Shown here piece after piece: positions 1-6,622 of a stretch of DNA of 13,355 nucleotides (within the stretch, counting starts at the first letter, position 1; each line of letters opens with the position of its first letter). Source of the stretch: NAT127 sp041655035 (GTDB lineage: Bacteria; Pseudomonadota; Gammaproteobacteria; Pseudomonadales; Porticoccaceae); contig JBAZCN010000088.1 in NCBI GenBank assembly GCA_041655035.1, positions 1-13,355 of the forward strand. Reading direction: 5' to 3'. The notes beneath the pieces are model-generated. The model saw only the letters and a program-made list of their open reading frames with translations, had not been told where the DNA came from and searched no databases. The position numbers and the translations under genes were made by a program.

Positions 1-41
1 GAGCGAGCGGCGGGTGTACCTCGGGCGAGTATTGGCGCGCT

Positions 42-74
42 CCATAGGGTGTGCCGACGGAGGAGGCGCACCGG
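42..74 (-). repeat. REP-like hairpin element a
   Basis: The stem arms are GGTGTGC (48-54) and GCGCACC (66-72), separated by an 11-base loop. The outer flank is CCATAG. It is the reverse-oriented partner of the element at 92-124. Confidence 0.8.
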
Positions 75-91
75 CGATGTTTGGGTATTCC

Positions 92-124
92 CCGGTGCGC
101 TTCATTCTTCAGCACACCCTATGG
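92..124 (+). repeat. REP-like hairpin element b
   Basis: The stem arms are GGTGCGC (94-100) and GCACACC (112-118), with the 11-base loop at 101-111. It faces element a across a spacer of about 17 bases (75-91). Confidence 0.8.
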
Positions 125-170
125 CTCTCGAGCGAGCGGTGGGTGTACCTCGGGCGAGTATTGGCGCGCT

Positions 171-203
171 CCATAGGGTGTGCCGACGGAGGAGGCGCAC
201 CGG
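171..203 (-). repeat. REP-like hairpin element c
   Basis: This is an exact copy of the element at 42-74, displaced by 129 bases. The stem arms are at 177-183 and 195-201. Confidence 0.8.
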
Positions 204-220
204 CGATGTTTGGGTATTCC

Positions 221-253
221 CCGGTGCGCTTTATTCTTCCGCGCACCCCATGG
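221..253 (+). repeat. REP-like hairpin element d
   Basis: The stem arms are GGTGCGC (223-229) and GCGCACC (241-247), a perfect 7-bp stem with the usual 11-base loop. It differs from element b at several bases, but one substitution restores full pairing of the stem, which suggests the hairpin itself is maintained. The fliR stop codon is 19 bases downstream. Confidence 0.8.
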
Positions 254-271
254 GGCGGATATGGCCCGGCG

Positions 272-1060
272 CTACGCGCCCGCCAGGGCGAGCACCAGGG
301 CCTGGAGAAACTGCAGGCCCTGGCTGAACAGCCCCTGGAGGAAACGACCGAGGTCGTTCATCAACACCGTGAGCAGGAAGATCCCCGCCGTCAGCGACAT
401 GGGGAAGCCCACCGAAAACACCGTGAACTGCGGGGCGGCGCGGTTGAGGATACCCATCGACAGGTTGATCACCAGCAGCGCCGCCACCAGGGGCAGGGCC
501 AGCAGCAGGCCGGAGACGAAAATGGTGCCGGTAAAGCGCACCAGCAGCTCGAAGCCCCCGGCCTGGAGACCGCCGACGCCCACCGGCAGGGTGGCGAAGG
601 TGCCGGCGACGATCTCGACCATGATCAGGTGGCCATTCAGGGCGAGGAACATCAGCATCGCCAGCATATGAAACAGGCGCGACAGGATCATGGTATTGGC
701 GCCGGTATCCGGGGCGAAGAAGGTCGCGAAGGCCAGCCCCATCTGGAAGCCGATGAACTCGCCGGCGGCCTGGACCACGCTGAAGATGACCTGCATCGCC
801 AGCCCCATGGCGGTGCCGATGAGCACCTGTTCCGCCAGGATGCCGACCCCGCTCCACGACATCACAGGCACCTCCGGCATCGGCGGCATGGTCGCGCCGA
901 TCACCACGGTCATCAGCGCAGCCAGGCCGATCTTGGCCTGGTTGGGCACGCTGGAGTGGCCGAGCAGCGGCGCGGCGGCGATAAAAGCGGCAATTCGGGC
1001 GAAAGGCCATAAAAACATCGCCAGCCAGGTTTGCAGCTGGTCGAAAGTCACCTCGACCAT
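272..1060 (-). CDS. fliR: FliR, flagellar export-gate membrane protein
   Basis: This 262-residue protein has the family's usual length. It is hydrophobic throughout, with about six likely membrane segments, starting with one near residues 13-30. FliR forms a helical gate with FliP and FliQ at the centre of the MS ring, through which rod, hook and filament subunits leave the cytoplasm. Conserved FliR features include the region ending in GFQMGLAFATFFAPDTGA, about residues 104-121, and the NLSMGILNRAAPQ region near residue 200, which matches the family's conserved MG..NR-P-(Q) cytoplasmic stretch. The ATG at 1060 lies 7 bases after the fliQ stop. It is the last gene of the run; flhB, which follows fliR in Pseudomonas, is replaced here by REP-like repeats. 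Confidence 0.96.
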   Translation of the reverse strand: MVEVTFDQLQTWLAMFLWPFARIAAFIAAAPLLGHSSVPNQAKIGLAALMTVVIGATMPPMPEVPVMSWSGVGILAEQVLIGTAMGLAMQVIFSVVQAAGEFIGFQMGLAFATFFAPDTGANTMILSRLFHMLAMLMFLALNGHLIMVEIVAGTFATLPVGVGGLQAGGFELLVRFTGTIFVSGLLLALPLVAALLVINLSMGILNRAAPQFTVFSVGFPMSLTAGIFLLTVLMNDLGRFLQGLFSQGLQFLQALVLALAGA

Positions 1061-1067
1061 GGCGGCG

Positions 1068-1337
1068 TCAACCGATCATCAGCGGGATATTGCGAAACAG
1101 GGTGTGGGTGAACTCGGTGATCAGCTGGATCAGGAATGGCCCGGCCAGCACCAGCACGGCGCAAACCCCGAGGATCTTGGGGATGAACGACAGGGTCATC
1201 TCGTTGATCTGGGTGGCGGCCTGGAACAGGCTCACCAGGAGGCCGATCAGCAGCGCGGCGAGCAGCAGGGGCGCGGCGAGGAACAGCGCGACGCGCATGC
1301 CCTGATAGGCGAGATCCATGACCATTTCGGGTGTCAT
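1068..1337 (-). CDS. fliQ: FliQ, small export-gate membrane protein
   Basis: The protein has 89 residues, exactly the usual FliQ size, with two membrane helices at about residues 16-38 and 53-75. The family signature is visible between them: FQAATQINEMTLSFIPKI, residues 38-55. Several FliQ copies pack around the FliP-FliR core of the type III export gate and form part of the closed channel. The start ATG lies 42 bases after the fliP stop, the only appreciable gap in the export-gate part of the operon, and the stop is 7 bases before fliR. Confidence 0.97.
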   Translation of the reverse strand: MTPEMVMDLAYQGMRVALFLAAPLLLAALLIGLLVSLFQAATQINEMTLSFIPKILGVCAVLVLAGPFLIQLITEFTHTLFRNIPLMIG

Positions 1338-1379
1338 CGGTGCGGCCTCAGCGGAGTCTGGGTCGATACAAAAGCGTGC

Positions 1380-2147
1380 TCAAACATAGAAACTCTCGGC
1401 CAGGGAGCCGATGATCAGTTGCCAGCCATCCACCAGCACGAACAGCATCAGCTTGAACGGCATCGAGATGGTGGCCGGCGGCACCATCATCATCCCCAGC
1501 GCCATCAACACGCTGGCCACCACCAGGTCGATGATGAGAAACGGGATGAAAATGGTGAAGCCGATCTGGAAGGCGGTCTTGAGTTCACTGGTTACGAAAG
1601 ACGGCACCAGCACCCGCAGCGGCACCTCCTCCGGCCCCTGCAGGTCGCCGATATCGGCGAGGCGGGCGAACAGCGCCAGGTCGGTTTCGCGGGTCTGGGC
1701 GAGCATGAAGCCGCGCAACGGCTCACTGCCGGCGACCAGGAACTGCTCGAAGCCGATGTCGTCGCGGCTCAGCGGCTGCCAGGCGGTTTCGTAGATCTGG
1801 TTGAACACCGGCGCCATCACGAAAAAGGTCAGAAACAGCGCCATGCCCAGCAGGATCTGGTTGGGTGGCGCCGACTGGGTGCCCATGGCGGTGCGCAGCA
1901 GGCTGAGCACGATCACGATGCGGGTGAAGCTGGTCATCATCAGCAGGATGGCGGGCAGGAACGCCATGCCGCTGAGCAGCAGCAGGGTTTGCAGTTGGAT
2001 CGACCACTGCTGGCCGCCATCGGCGGTGGGTTGGCTGATAAGGCCGGGAATGCTCTGCGCTTGCGCCGCGAGGGGCGCGCAGCACAGCAGCAGGGTGAAC
2101 AGGCCGGCCAGCCAAGCGCGGCCCCGAAAACCGGCAGGGCACTTCAC
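1380..2147 (-). CDS. fliP: FliP, core export-gate protein with signal peptide
   Basis: The protein has 255 residues. FliP is unusual among export-gate proteins in having a cleavable signal peptide, and one is visible: RGR, a hydrophobic stretch (residues 11-26), then AQA, with likely cleavage near residue 30. The mature part shows the conserved LMMTSFTRIVIVLSLLRTA and the C-terminal FLIIDLVVASVLMALGMMM (about residues 205-223), the most conserved blocks of the family. Five FliP subunits build the export pore with FliR and FliQ. The start is GTG at 2147, overlapping the fliO stop as GTGA (2144-2147), so translation is probably coupled. The GTG is inferred because it leaves a good signal peptide and gives the usual length. 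Confidence 0.96.
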   Translation of the reverse strand: MKCPAGFRGRAWLAGLFTLLLCCAPLAAQAQSIPGLISQPTADGGQQWSIQLQTLLLLSGMAFLPAILLMMTSFTRIVIVLSLLRTAMGTQSAPPNQILLGMALFLTFFVMAPVFNQIYETAWQPLSRDDIGFEQFLVAGSEPLRGFMLAQTRETDLALFARLADIGDLQGPEEVPLRVLVPSFVTSELKTAFQIGFTIFIPFLIIDLVVASVLMALGMMMVPPATISMPFKLMLFVLVDGWQLIIGSLAESFYV

Positions 2148-2620
2148 GAATCAGTCTCGCGGGCTGCGGGGTCGCGGCCGCGACCGTTGCGCCTGTCCAG
2201 GACCTGGATGAAGCGGCCGGCGAAACCGCTGCCGTCGGTACCGCCGCCGGCCCGGCGTTCGGGGGCGGCGGGGCTGGGTTCGGGGTGAGGCTCGGCACCG
2301 GGCGCCGGCAGCTGGTGCAGGTTGCTGATCTGGCCGCCGGCGACGCCGAGCACCAGCCAGGTGCCGGCCACCTCCACCACCACCACCCGCTCCTTTTGTC
2401 CGACCGCGACACTGCTGACCACCTGGAGCTGTTGCCCGGCCAGACCGCCGGGCCTGTTGACCCGCCTGAGCAGATAGCTGCACAGCAGGATCACGGCGAT
2501 GACGAAGGCCAGCGCCGCGGCCGTCTTGCCGAGCATGGCGAGGCCCGCGAGGGCGTCGCTGCCGGTGGCGAGGGAGGCGGTGCCGGGTAGGGCGCGGTCG
2601 CTGACGGGGGCCGGGTTCAT
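2144..2620 (-). CDS. fliO: FliO, export-gate assembly membrane protein
   Basis: This 158-residue protein has one membrane helix (about residues 32-51, AAALAFVIAVILLCSYLLRR) followed by a small conserved domain. The family hallmarks QQLQVVSSVAVGQKERVVVV and the later WLVLGVAGGQI are present. The C-terminal third is rich in proline, glycine and arginine and looks disordered. FliO is a scaffold that helps FliP form its ring before FliQ and FliR join. It is the most variable export-gate protein, but position between fliN and fliP settles its identity. It overlaps fliN by ATGA (2617-2620) and fliP by GTGA (2144-2147). Confidence 0.93.
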   Translation of the reverse strand: MNPAPVSDRALPGTASLATGSDALAGLAMLGKTAAALAFVIAVILLCSYLLRRVNRPGGLAGQQLQVVSSVAVGQKERVVVVEVAGTWLVLGVAGGQISNLHQLPAPGAEPHPEPSPAAPERRAGGGTDGSGFAGRFIQVLDRRNGRGRDPAARETDS

Positions 2621-3102
2621 CGGTTGAGCTTCTGAACCCGCTCGGAAGGGGTGATGATTTCGGTGATGCGGATACCGTACTTGTCATCCACCACCACCAC
2701 CTCGCCCTGGGCGATCAGGTAGCCGTTGATCAGGATGTCCATCGGGTCGCCGGCCAGGCCGTCGAGTTCCACCACCGAGCCCTGGGTCAGTTCGAGCAGC
2801 TGCTTGATGGTGATCCGGGTGCGGCCGAGCTCGACGTTGAGCTTGACCGGGATGTCCATGATCATTTCCAGCTCGCGGGCGGTGGCGCTGTCGCGGCCCC
2901 TGTCGAGAGGCTTGAAAACGGCGTCGCTGGCGGCTTTGGCCTCCGGCGGGTCGGCTTCGGGCTGGCCGTCGTCGAGGCGGGCCTGCTCGGCGGACTGCTG
3001 CTCCGCCAGGGCCTCGGCCCAGGGGTCGTCGTCGGCAGCGGCCTGCTGCTCGGCCATCGCCGCGCTCCAGTCGTCTTCGTTGGTGTCTTTAGGATCGGTC
3101 AT
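2617..3102 (-). CDS. fliN: FliN, C-ring switch protein with duplicated N-terminal motif
   Basis: The protein has 161 residues. The C-terminal SpoA domain (about residues 78-157) is highly conserved: LIMDIPVKL-like IMDIPVKLNVELGRTR, then LTQGSVVELDGLAGDP and INGYLIAQGEVVVVDDKYG, ending ITPSERVQKL. FliN forms the lower rim of the C-ring and docks the FliH-FliI export complex. The start chosen is ATG at 3102, because AAGGA lies just upstream and the family's acidic N-terminus begins there; an upstream ATG at 3180 would add 26 unrelated residues. It overlaps the end of fliM by 14 bases. Unusually, the N-terminal DxWAEALxEQ-type motif occurs twice, at about residues 10-20 and 25-36. The rest of the linker (37-75) is charged and low in complexity. 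Confidence 0.96.
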   Translation of the reverse strand: MTDPKDTNEDDWSAAMAEQQAAADDDPWAEALAEQQSAEQARLDDGQPEADPPEAKAASDAVFKPLDRGRDSATARELEMIMDIPVKLNVELGRTRITIKQLLELTQGSVVELDGLAGDPMDILINGYLIAQGEVVVVDDKYGIRITEIITPSERVQKLNR

Positions 3103-4147
3103 CGTCTGATTCCTTCGCTGGTGCCATGGCGGCTTTGATGAGTTGCTCGGCAGCCATGGCCGGGGTCTGAACGTGTTCAATGATGTGGAGGATGCGCAGC
3201 GCCAGGTGTTCGTCCTGGCTGCCGTAGGAGCACGACATCACCGGCACGCCATCGACCCGCGCGGTGACGGTTTCGGGCAGTGCGATGGGCAGCACGTCCC
3301 CCACCTTGAGGGACAGCACCTGGCCGATCCGCGACGGCATGGTGACGAAATCCGCCACCAGTTCCACTTCGGTCTGCTTGATCTCGCTCGCCATCCGCCG
3401 GGTCCAGGTGCGGTCGCCCTTGTTGTGGTTGTCGGTCACCGGGCTGCTGAGCAGGTCGCGCAGCGGCTCGATCATCGAGTAGGGGATGCAGATGTGGAAA
3501 TCGCTGGCGGTATTGCCGACTTCCATATGGAACGTGGTGTTGACCACGATCTCGTTGGGCGAGTTGGTGATGTTGGCGAACTTGGCCTGCATCTCCGACC
3601 GCAGGTAGCTGATCTGCAACGGGTAGATCGATTTCCACGAATCCTGGTAGGTATCCGTCGCCAGGGCCAGCAGGCGGCGGATGATGCGCTGTTCGGTATT
3701 GGTGAACTCGCGGCCCTCCGACTTGGTCAGGAAGCGGCCATCGCCGCCGAACAGGTTGTCCACCACCATGAACACCATCGCCGGGGGGAACACCACCAGC
3801 GCGGTGCCGCGCAGCGGCTTCATGTTGATCAGGTTGATATTGGTGGGCACCGGCAGGTTGCGGGAAAAGTTGCTGTAGCTCTGGTAGCGCACCGATTCCA
3901 CGGTGATATCGGCGTTGCGGCGGATCAGGTTGAACAGACTGATCCGGAACAGCCGGGCGAAGCGTTCGTTGATGATATCGAGGGCGTGGAGCCGCTGGCG
4001 TATCACCCTATGCTGGGTTGCCGGATCGTAGGCGCGGATACGCTGCTCCGATCGCGAGGCGCTGTCCGCGCCGGGCTCCGTTTCACCGCTGACGCTGTTC
4101 AGCAGTGCGTCGATTTCATCCTGGAGCAGCAGGTCGTTCTGGGACAT
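3089..4147 (-). CDS. fliM: FliM, flagellar motor switch protein
   Basis: This 352-residue protein is of ordinary FliM length. The N-terminal CheY-P binding peptide is visible (LLLQDEIDALLNSV, residues 6-19), so the motor should respond to chemotaxis signalling. The middle CheC-like domain carries the FliG-contacting loop NLFGGDGRF (131-139) and EGREFTNTEQRIIRR (144-158). A SpoA domain, about residues 255-328, is the part that pairs with FliN. It starts at ATG 4147, 18 bases after the fliL stop. Its last residues overlap the start of fliN, pointing to coupled production of the two C-ring partners. Confidence 0.97.
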   Translation of the reverse strand: MSQNDLLLQDEIDALLNSVSGETEPGADSASRSEQRIRAYDPATQHRVIRQRLHALDIINERFARLFRISLFNLIRRNADITVESVRYQSYSNFSRNLPVPTNINLINMKPLRGTALVVFPPAMVFMVVDNLFGGDGRFLTKSEGREFTNTEQRIIRRLLALATDTYQDSWKSIYPLQISYLRSEMQAKFANITNSPNEIVVNTTFHMEVGNTASDFHICIPYSMIEPLRDLLSSPVTDNHNKGDRTWTRRMASEIKQTEVELVADFVTMPSRIGQVLSLKVGDVLPIALPETVTARVDGVPVMSCSYGSQDEHLALRILHIIEHVQTPAMAAEQLIKAAMAPAKESDDDRS

Positions 4148-4165
4148 CGAGCGGATCCGGTCGGG

Positions 4166-4633
4166 TTATTGCAGGATAAAGTCGGTGAACAGCACGGCGC
4201 TGATGGCCAGCGGCGGCTGGGGTTCGGTAAAGGGCTGGTCGAACAGGGAGAGAATCTGTGCCGACAGGCGCTCCTTGCCTTCCGACGACAGCAGCGCCTC
4301 GGCGCTCTGGCCCGACAGGAGGATCAACAGCCGGTTCTGCACCTCGGGCATATGGCGATTGATGATATCGCGGGTCTGCAGGTCGCTGGTCTTGAGCGAC
4401 AGGCTGAAATACAGCAGCTGCTGGCCGTAGCTGTCGCTGGCCAGATTGACGGTCATCGGCCCGATCTTGACGAAGATCAGGTCCGGCGCGACCGCCGGCG
4501 GAGACTTGGCGGTGTTCGGCGACACGTTTTCCTGACGGCCCTCGAGCAACAGGTAGAGAATGGCCCCGGCGAGAGCGATCAGGACCACCACCAGGAAGAT
4601 GAGTAGCCATTTGATAGCGGATGATTTAGCCAT
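4166..4633 (-). CDS. fliL: FliL, stator-associated membrane protein
   Basis: This 155-residue protein is a single-span membrane protein: a short N-terminus, one helix (about residues 8-30), a proline- and serine-rich periplasmic linker, then the FliL domain. Family features are the IGPMTVNLAS stretch (57-66), the middle YFSLSLKTSD (75-84) and the C-terminal AISAVLFTDFILQ. FliL rings surround the MotAB stator and raise torque under load. A 143-base gap before it makes it the likely head of a fliLMNOPQR transcription unit, as in E. coli, although read-through from fliK is possible. Confidence 0.95.
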   Translation of the reverse strand: MAKSSAIKWLLIFLVVVLIALAGAILYLLLEGRQENVSPNTAKSPPAVAPDLIFVKIGPMTVNLASDSYGQQLLYFSLSLKTSDLQTRDIINRHMPEVQNRLLILLSGQSAEALLSSEGKERLSAQILSLFDQPFTEPQPPLAISAVLFTDFILQ

Positions 4634-4776
4634 AGAAGGTCATGCCTTGAATCGAAAGCGGGTTAAAAGGCCGAATGAGGGCAATTGCCGGGCAGTATGC
4701 CGGTTCCGCACCCCGGGCCATGTGCTGAACAGATCGCGGTAAGGCATCTATCTTTGCCTTTTGCCGTGGCGCGGGG
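4634..4776 (-). promoter_or_regulatory. fliK-fliL gap, possible internal promoter for fliLMNOPQR
   Basis: This is the largest gap inside the minus-strand run. Read in the direction of transcription, it contains a -10-like CATACT (4694-4699) about 60 bases before the fliL start. There is no good -35 at the right distance, as expected for an activator-dependent promoter. Upstream at 4727-4761 is a weak inverted similarity to FlhDC half-sites (AAAGGCAAAGATAG and CGCGATCTGTTC on the minus strand), but the spacer is only about 7 bases. E. coli has an FlhDC-dependent promoter at this exact place. The position is persuasive; the sequence matches are not decisive. Confidence 0.35.
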
Positions 4777-6114
4777 TCACACATAGAGGTTGACCCGGCC
4801 ATCGACGACACCGGTTGTCGCCACCGGCGCCGCAGCGGTCTCCTGCGGGTCCTCGCCGCCAGCGGGGCCGCTGTCGCGGCGGTTGTCGCCGGCGGTCTGC
4901 TGCTGGCCGTCGCGCTGTTCGCCCACTGTCGCCTCGCCGAGGGTGATGCCCTGCTCAGCCAGCGCTTCGCGCAGTTGCGGGATGGCCTGTTCGACAGCGT
5001 TGCGCACCAGGCTGCTGGCGGAGAACAACTGGACCTGGGCGTGGTGCTCCACCACCTTGAGCTCGACCAGCAGCGGGCCCAGCTCGGCCGGGTTCAACTG
5101 CAGCGACACCCGCTGTTCGCCGAACCTGGACAGGCCGGCCACCTGGCGGCCGAGATCCTGTTGCCATTGCGGGCTGGCGATCGGGGCGGCGAGGGCGAGG
5201 TTGGCGGCGCCGGCCGGGCTGGACGTCGACGGCGCCGGGCTGGAGGTGGCCGCCGATGGCTGTGGAGCGGGGCCGGCGGGCCTGGCGGCCATTGTCGGGT
5301 CAACGCCGTCGCCGGGCTGATTGCCGGCAGCGCCATCGAGGGCGGCGGCGGTTTCAGCGCTGCTGCGGATGGCGGTCGCGCTGTCGTTCTGGGGCACCGG
5401 CGGGGCGGTGGCAGCGCCATCCAGCGACGCGGTAGCCGCTGTTGGGGCACTGGCGGGGCTGGCCGCGCCGCCCTGGGGTAAACCACTCGCGGTTGGCGGG
5501 CTGGCGGCGATGGCGATCGCCGCGCCGGCTTCCGGCTCTGCGCTTGCCCCGGCGTCGCGCTCGGAGGCGTCGGCCAGCGGGTGGTCAGGTGCCGCGTCAC
5601 TCTGCTGTTCGGCCGGGATTCCGGCAAGCCCGGCGAGCAGCGGCAGTTCCTCGCCAGCGGCGTCGTTGTCGCCGGCAGCGGGCGCGTCGTGGTCGGCAAC
5701 CAGGGCCAGGGCCGGCCCGGCGCCCACGGCCAACTCCGCGTCCAGGGCCGGCTCGACGCCGGGGTCGCCGTCGGCGCTTGGCGGCGCGGTCGCATCCAGC
5801 GCGGCCGGGCCCGCCGCCAGGGTGAGCAGCGCGGGCATCCCGTGCAGCGGGGCGGCCGCCGGTTGGTCCGCGAATGCCTGCTGGACGCCGGGTGTTTCGC
5901 CACCCGGCTCCTGGGCGGCCGCTTGTGGCGAGACGGATGGTGATGCAGCGGCCTGCCGGAGGCCGGGTTGCAGCGCCGCGCGGTCATCGCGGGCCGCGGC
6001 CTGTTCCAGCAGCGCGGCAAAGCCGCCGCTGCCGCCCCGGGCGGCCGCCGGTGGCTGGCGATTGCCGCTGGCGGCGGTTCCGGTGGCGCTGGAAAGCAGA
6101 AAGTCGATGCTCAT
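4777..6114 (-). CDS. fliK: FliK, hook-length control protein
   Basis: This 445-residue protein is secreted while the hook grows, measures its length and switches the export gate (FlhB) from hook to filament substrates. The conserved C-terminal domain lies at about residues 318-400: GRQVAGLSRFGEQRVSLQL, then NPAELGPLLVEL (341-352), the FliK hallmark, and later AIPQLREALAEQGI. Most of residues 20-310 is alanine-, proline-, glycine- and aspartate-rich with no visible fold, as expected of a molecular ruler. The start at 6114 is preceded by AAAGGAA with good spacing and begins MSIDFLL; the reading frame is open further upstream only because it crosses fliJ in another frame. The start is 28 bases after the fliJ stop. 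Confidence 0.94.
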   Translation of the reverse strand: MSIDFLLSSATGTAASGNRQPPAAARGGSGGFAALLEQAAARDDRAALQPGLRQAAASPSVSPQAAAQEPGGETPGVQQAFADQPAAAPLHGMPALLTLAAGPAALDATAPPSADGDPGVEPALDAELAVGAGPALALVADHDAPAAGDNDAAGEELPLLAGLAGIPAEQQSDAAPDHPLADASERDAGASAEPEAGAAIAIAASPPTASGLPQGGAASPASAPTAATASLDGAATAPPVPQNDSATAIRSSAETAAALDGAAGNQPGDGVDPTMAARPAGPAPQPSAATSSPAPSTSSPAGAANLALAAPIASPQWQQDLGRQVAGLSRFGEQRVSLQLNPAELGPLLVELKVVEHHAQVQLFSASSLVRNAVEQAIPQLREALAEQGITLGEATVGEQRDGQQQTAGDNRRDSGPAGGEDPQETAAAPVATTGVVDGRVNLYV

Positions 6115-6142
6115 GGCTGTTCCTTTGTCATGGTTGCGCTGT

Positions 6143-6622
6143 TCAGGTCGGCTCCGCGGAGCCGACCTCCTGAGCCGCGAGGCCCAGGCGCTTGCGGGCG
6201 AAGGCGTTGGTGGTGAATTCGTCGGTGGTGCGCTGTTCGCGGCGCTGCTCCTCGCGCAAGCGCATGGCATCGCGCCGCGCGGCGAGGGTATCGTAGGACG
6301 ACAGCCGCAGTTGCTCCTGCTGCCATTGCTGCTGGCGCTTGGCGATCCGGCAGCGCTGCTCCTCCATGGTGTTCCGGGCATTGTCGATGGCGGCGTCCAG
6401 CGAGCACAGAAACTGTTGATAATCCCGCAGGGTGGCGAGGTCGATGCCTTCGCCCATGGTCTGTTGCAGGCGCTGGCAGTATTCGTCCCGGTAGCGGTTG
6501 AGCAGGTCCATCTGGGTGGCCAGCTGCTGCTGGTCGCGGCGTTCACCGGCGAGCAGCTGGCCGGTGTTGTCGCGGGCTTCGCGGGCGAGGGTGATCAGGG
6601 TATCCAGGGGTTGCGCTGTCAT
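6143..6622 (-). CDS. fliJ: FliJ, export ATPase stalk and chaperone-escort protein
   Basis: The 159-residue protein is almost entirely an alpha-helical coiled coil: it is rich in Q, R, E and L with heptad-like spacing from residue 5 to about 145, as in all FliJ proteins. FliJ sits in the centre of the FliI hexamer like the gamma subunit of F-ATPase, touches FlhA and helps recycle export chaperones. The ATG at 6622 overlaps the fliI stop (ATGA, 6619-6622). The usual family length is about 147. The last residues, EVGSAEPT, are encoded by a perfect 22-base palindrome (6146-6167) and look like an added tail rather than part of the conserved fold. Confidence 0.93.
   Translation of the reverse strand: MTAQPLDTLITLAREARDNTGQLLAGERRDQQQLATQMDLLNRYRDEYCQRLQQTMGEGIDLATLRDYQQFLCSLDAAIDNARNTMEEQRCRIAKRQQQWQQEQLRLSSYDTLAARRDAMRLREEQRREQRTTDEFTTNAFARKRLGLAAQEVGSAEPT
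6146..6167. repeat. Perfect 22-base palindrome at the fliJ 3' end
   Basis: The left half GGTCGGCTCCG is followed directly by its exact reverse complement. It lies inside the last codons of fliJ, one base before the stop. As RNA it can fold into a very stable hairpin 32-53 bases ahead of the fliK start codon. No T-run follows on either strand, so it does not look like a standard intrinsic terminator. Its core GGCTCC...GGAGCC is shared with the terminator between fliE and flaG. Confidence 0.8.

Larger units (their letters stand above)
1..258. repeat. Two tandem 129-base units carrying inverted REP-like hairpins (BIME-like)
   Basis: The sequence repeats with a period of 129: positions 1-109 and 130-238 differ at only two bases (11/140 and 103/232), after which the second copy diverges. 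Each unit has a linker of about 41 bases followed by two inverted copies of a roughly 33-base palindromic element, at 42-74 and 92-124 in unit one and 171-203 and 221-253 in unit two. Every element has a 7-bp stem (GGTGYGC / GCRCACC) around an 11-base loop. The paired elements can also pair with each other (CCATAGGGTGTGC at 42-54 with GCACACCCTATGG at 112-124), forming a large nested hairpin. This is the architecture of REP/BIME elements. Unit one may continue left of the window. No protein is encoded here; short ORFs crossing it are by-products. It lies 19 bases beyond the fliR stop and may protect the 3' end of, or terminate, the fli mRNA (inference). Confidence 0.9.

Noticed and set aside
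1..258. CRISPR array
   Set aside because: Only two 129-base units are seen, with no short direct repeats separated by unique spacers; the structure is inverted hairpins.
14..1012. Plus-strand ORF starting inside the left repeats, with a repeated peptide at its N-terminus
   Set aside because: The repeat peptide is only the translation of the 129-base repeat, and the rest is antisense to fliR.
4626..4811. Small minus-strand ORF across the fliK-fliL gap
   Set aside because: It overlaps the ends of both neighbours in another frame and has no ribosome-binding site or recognisable content.
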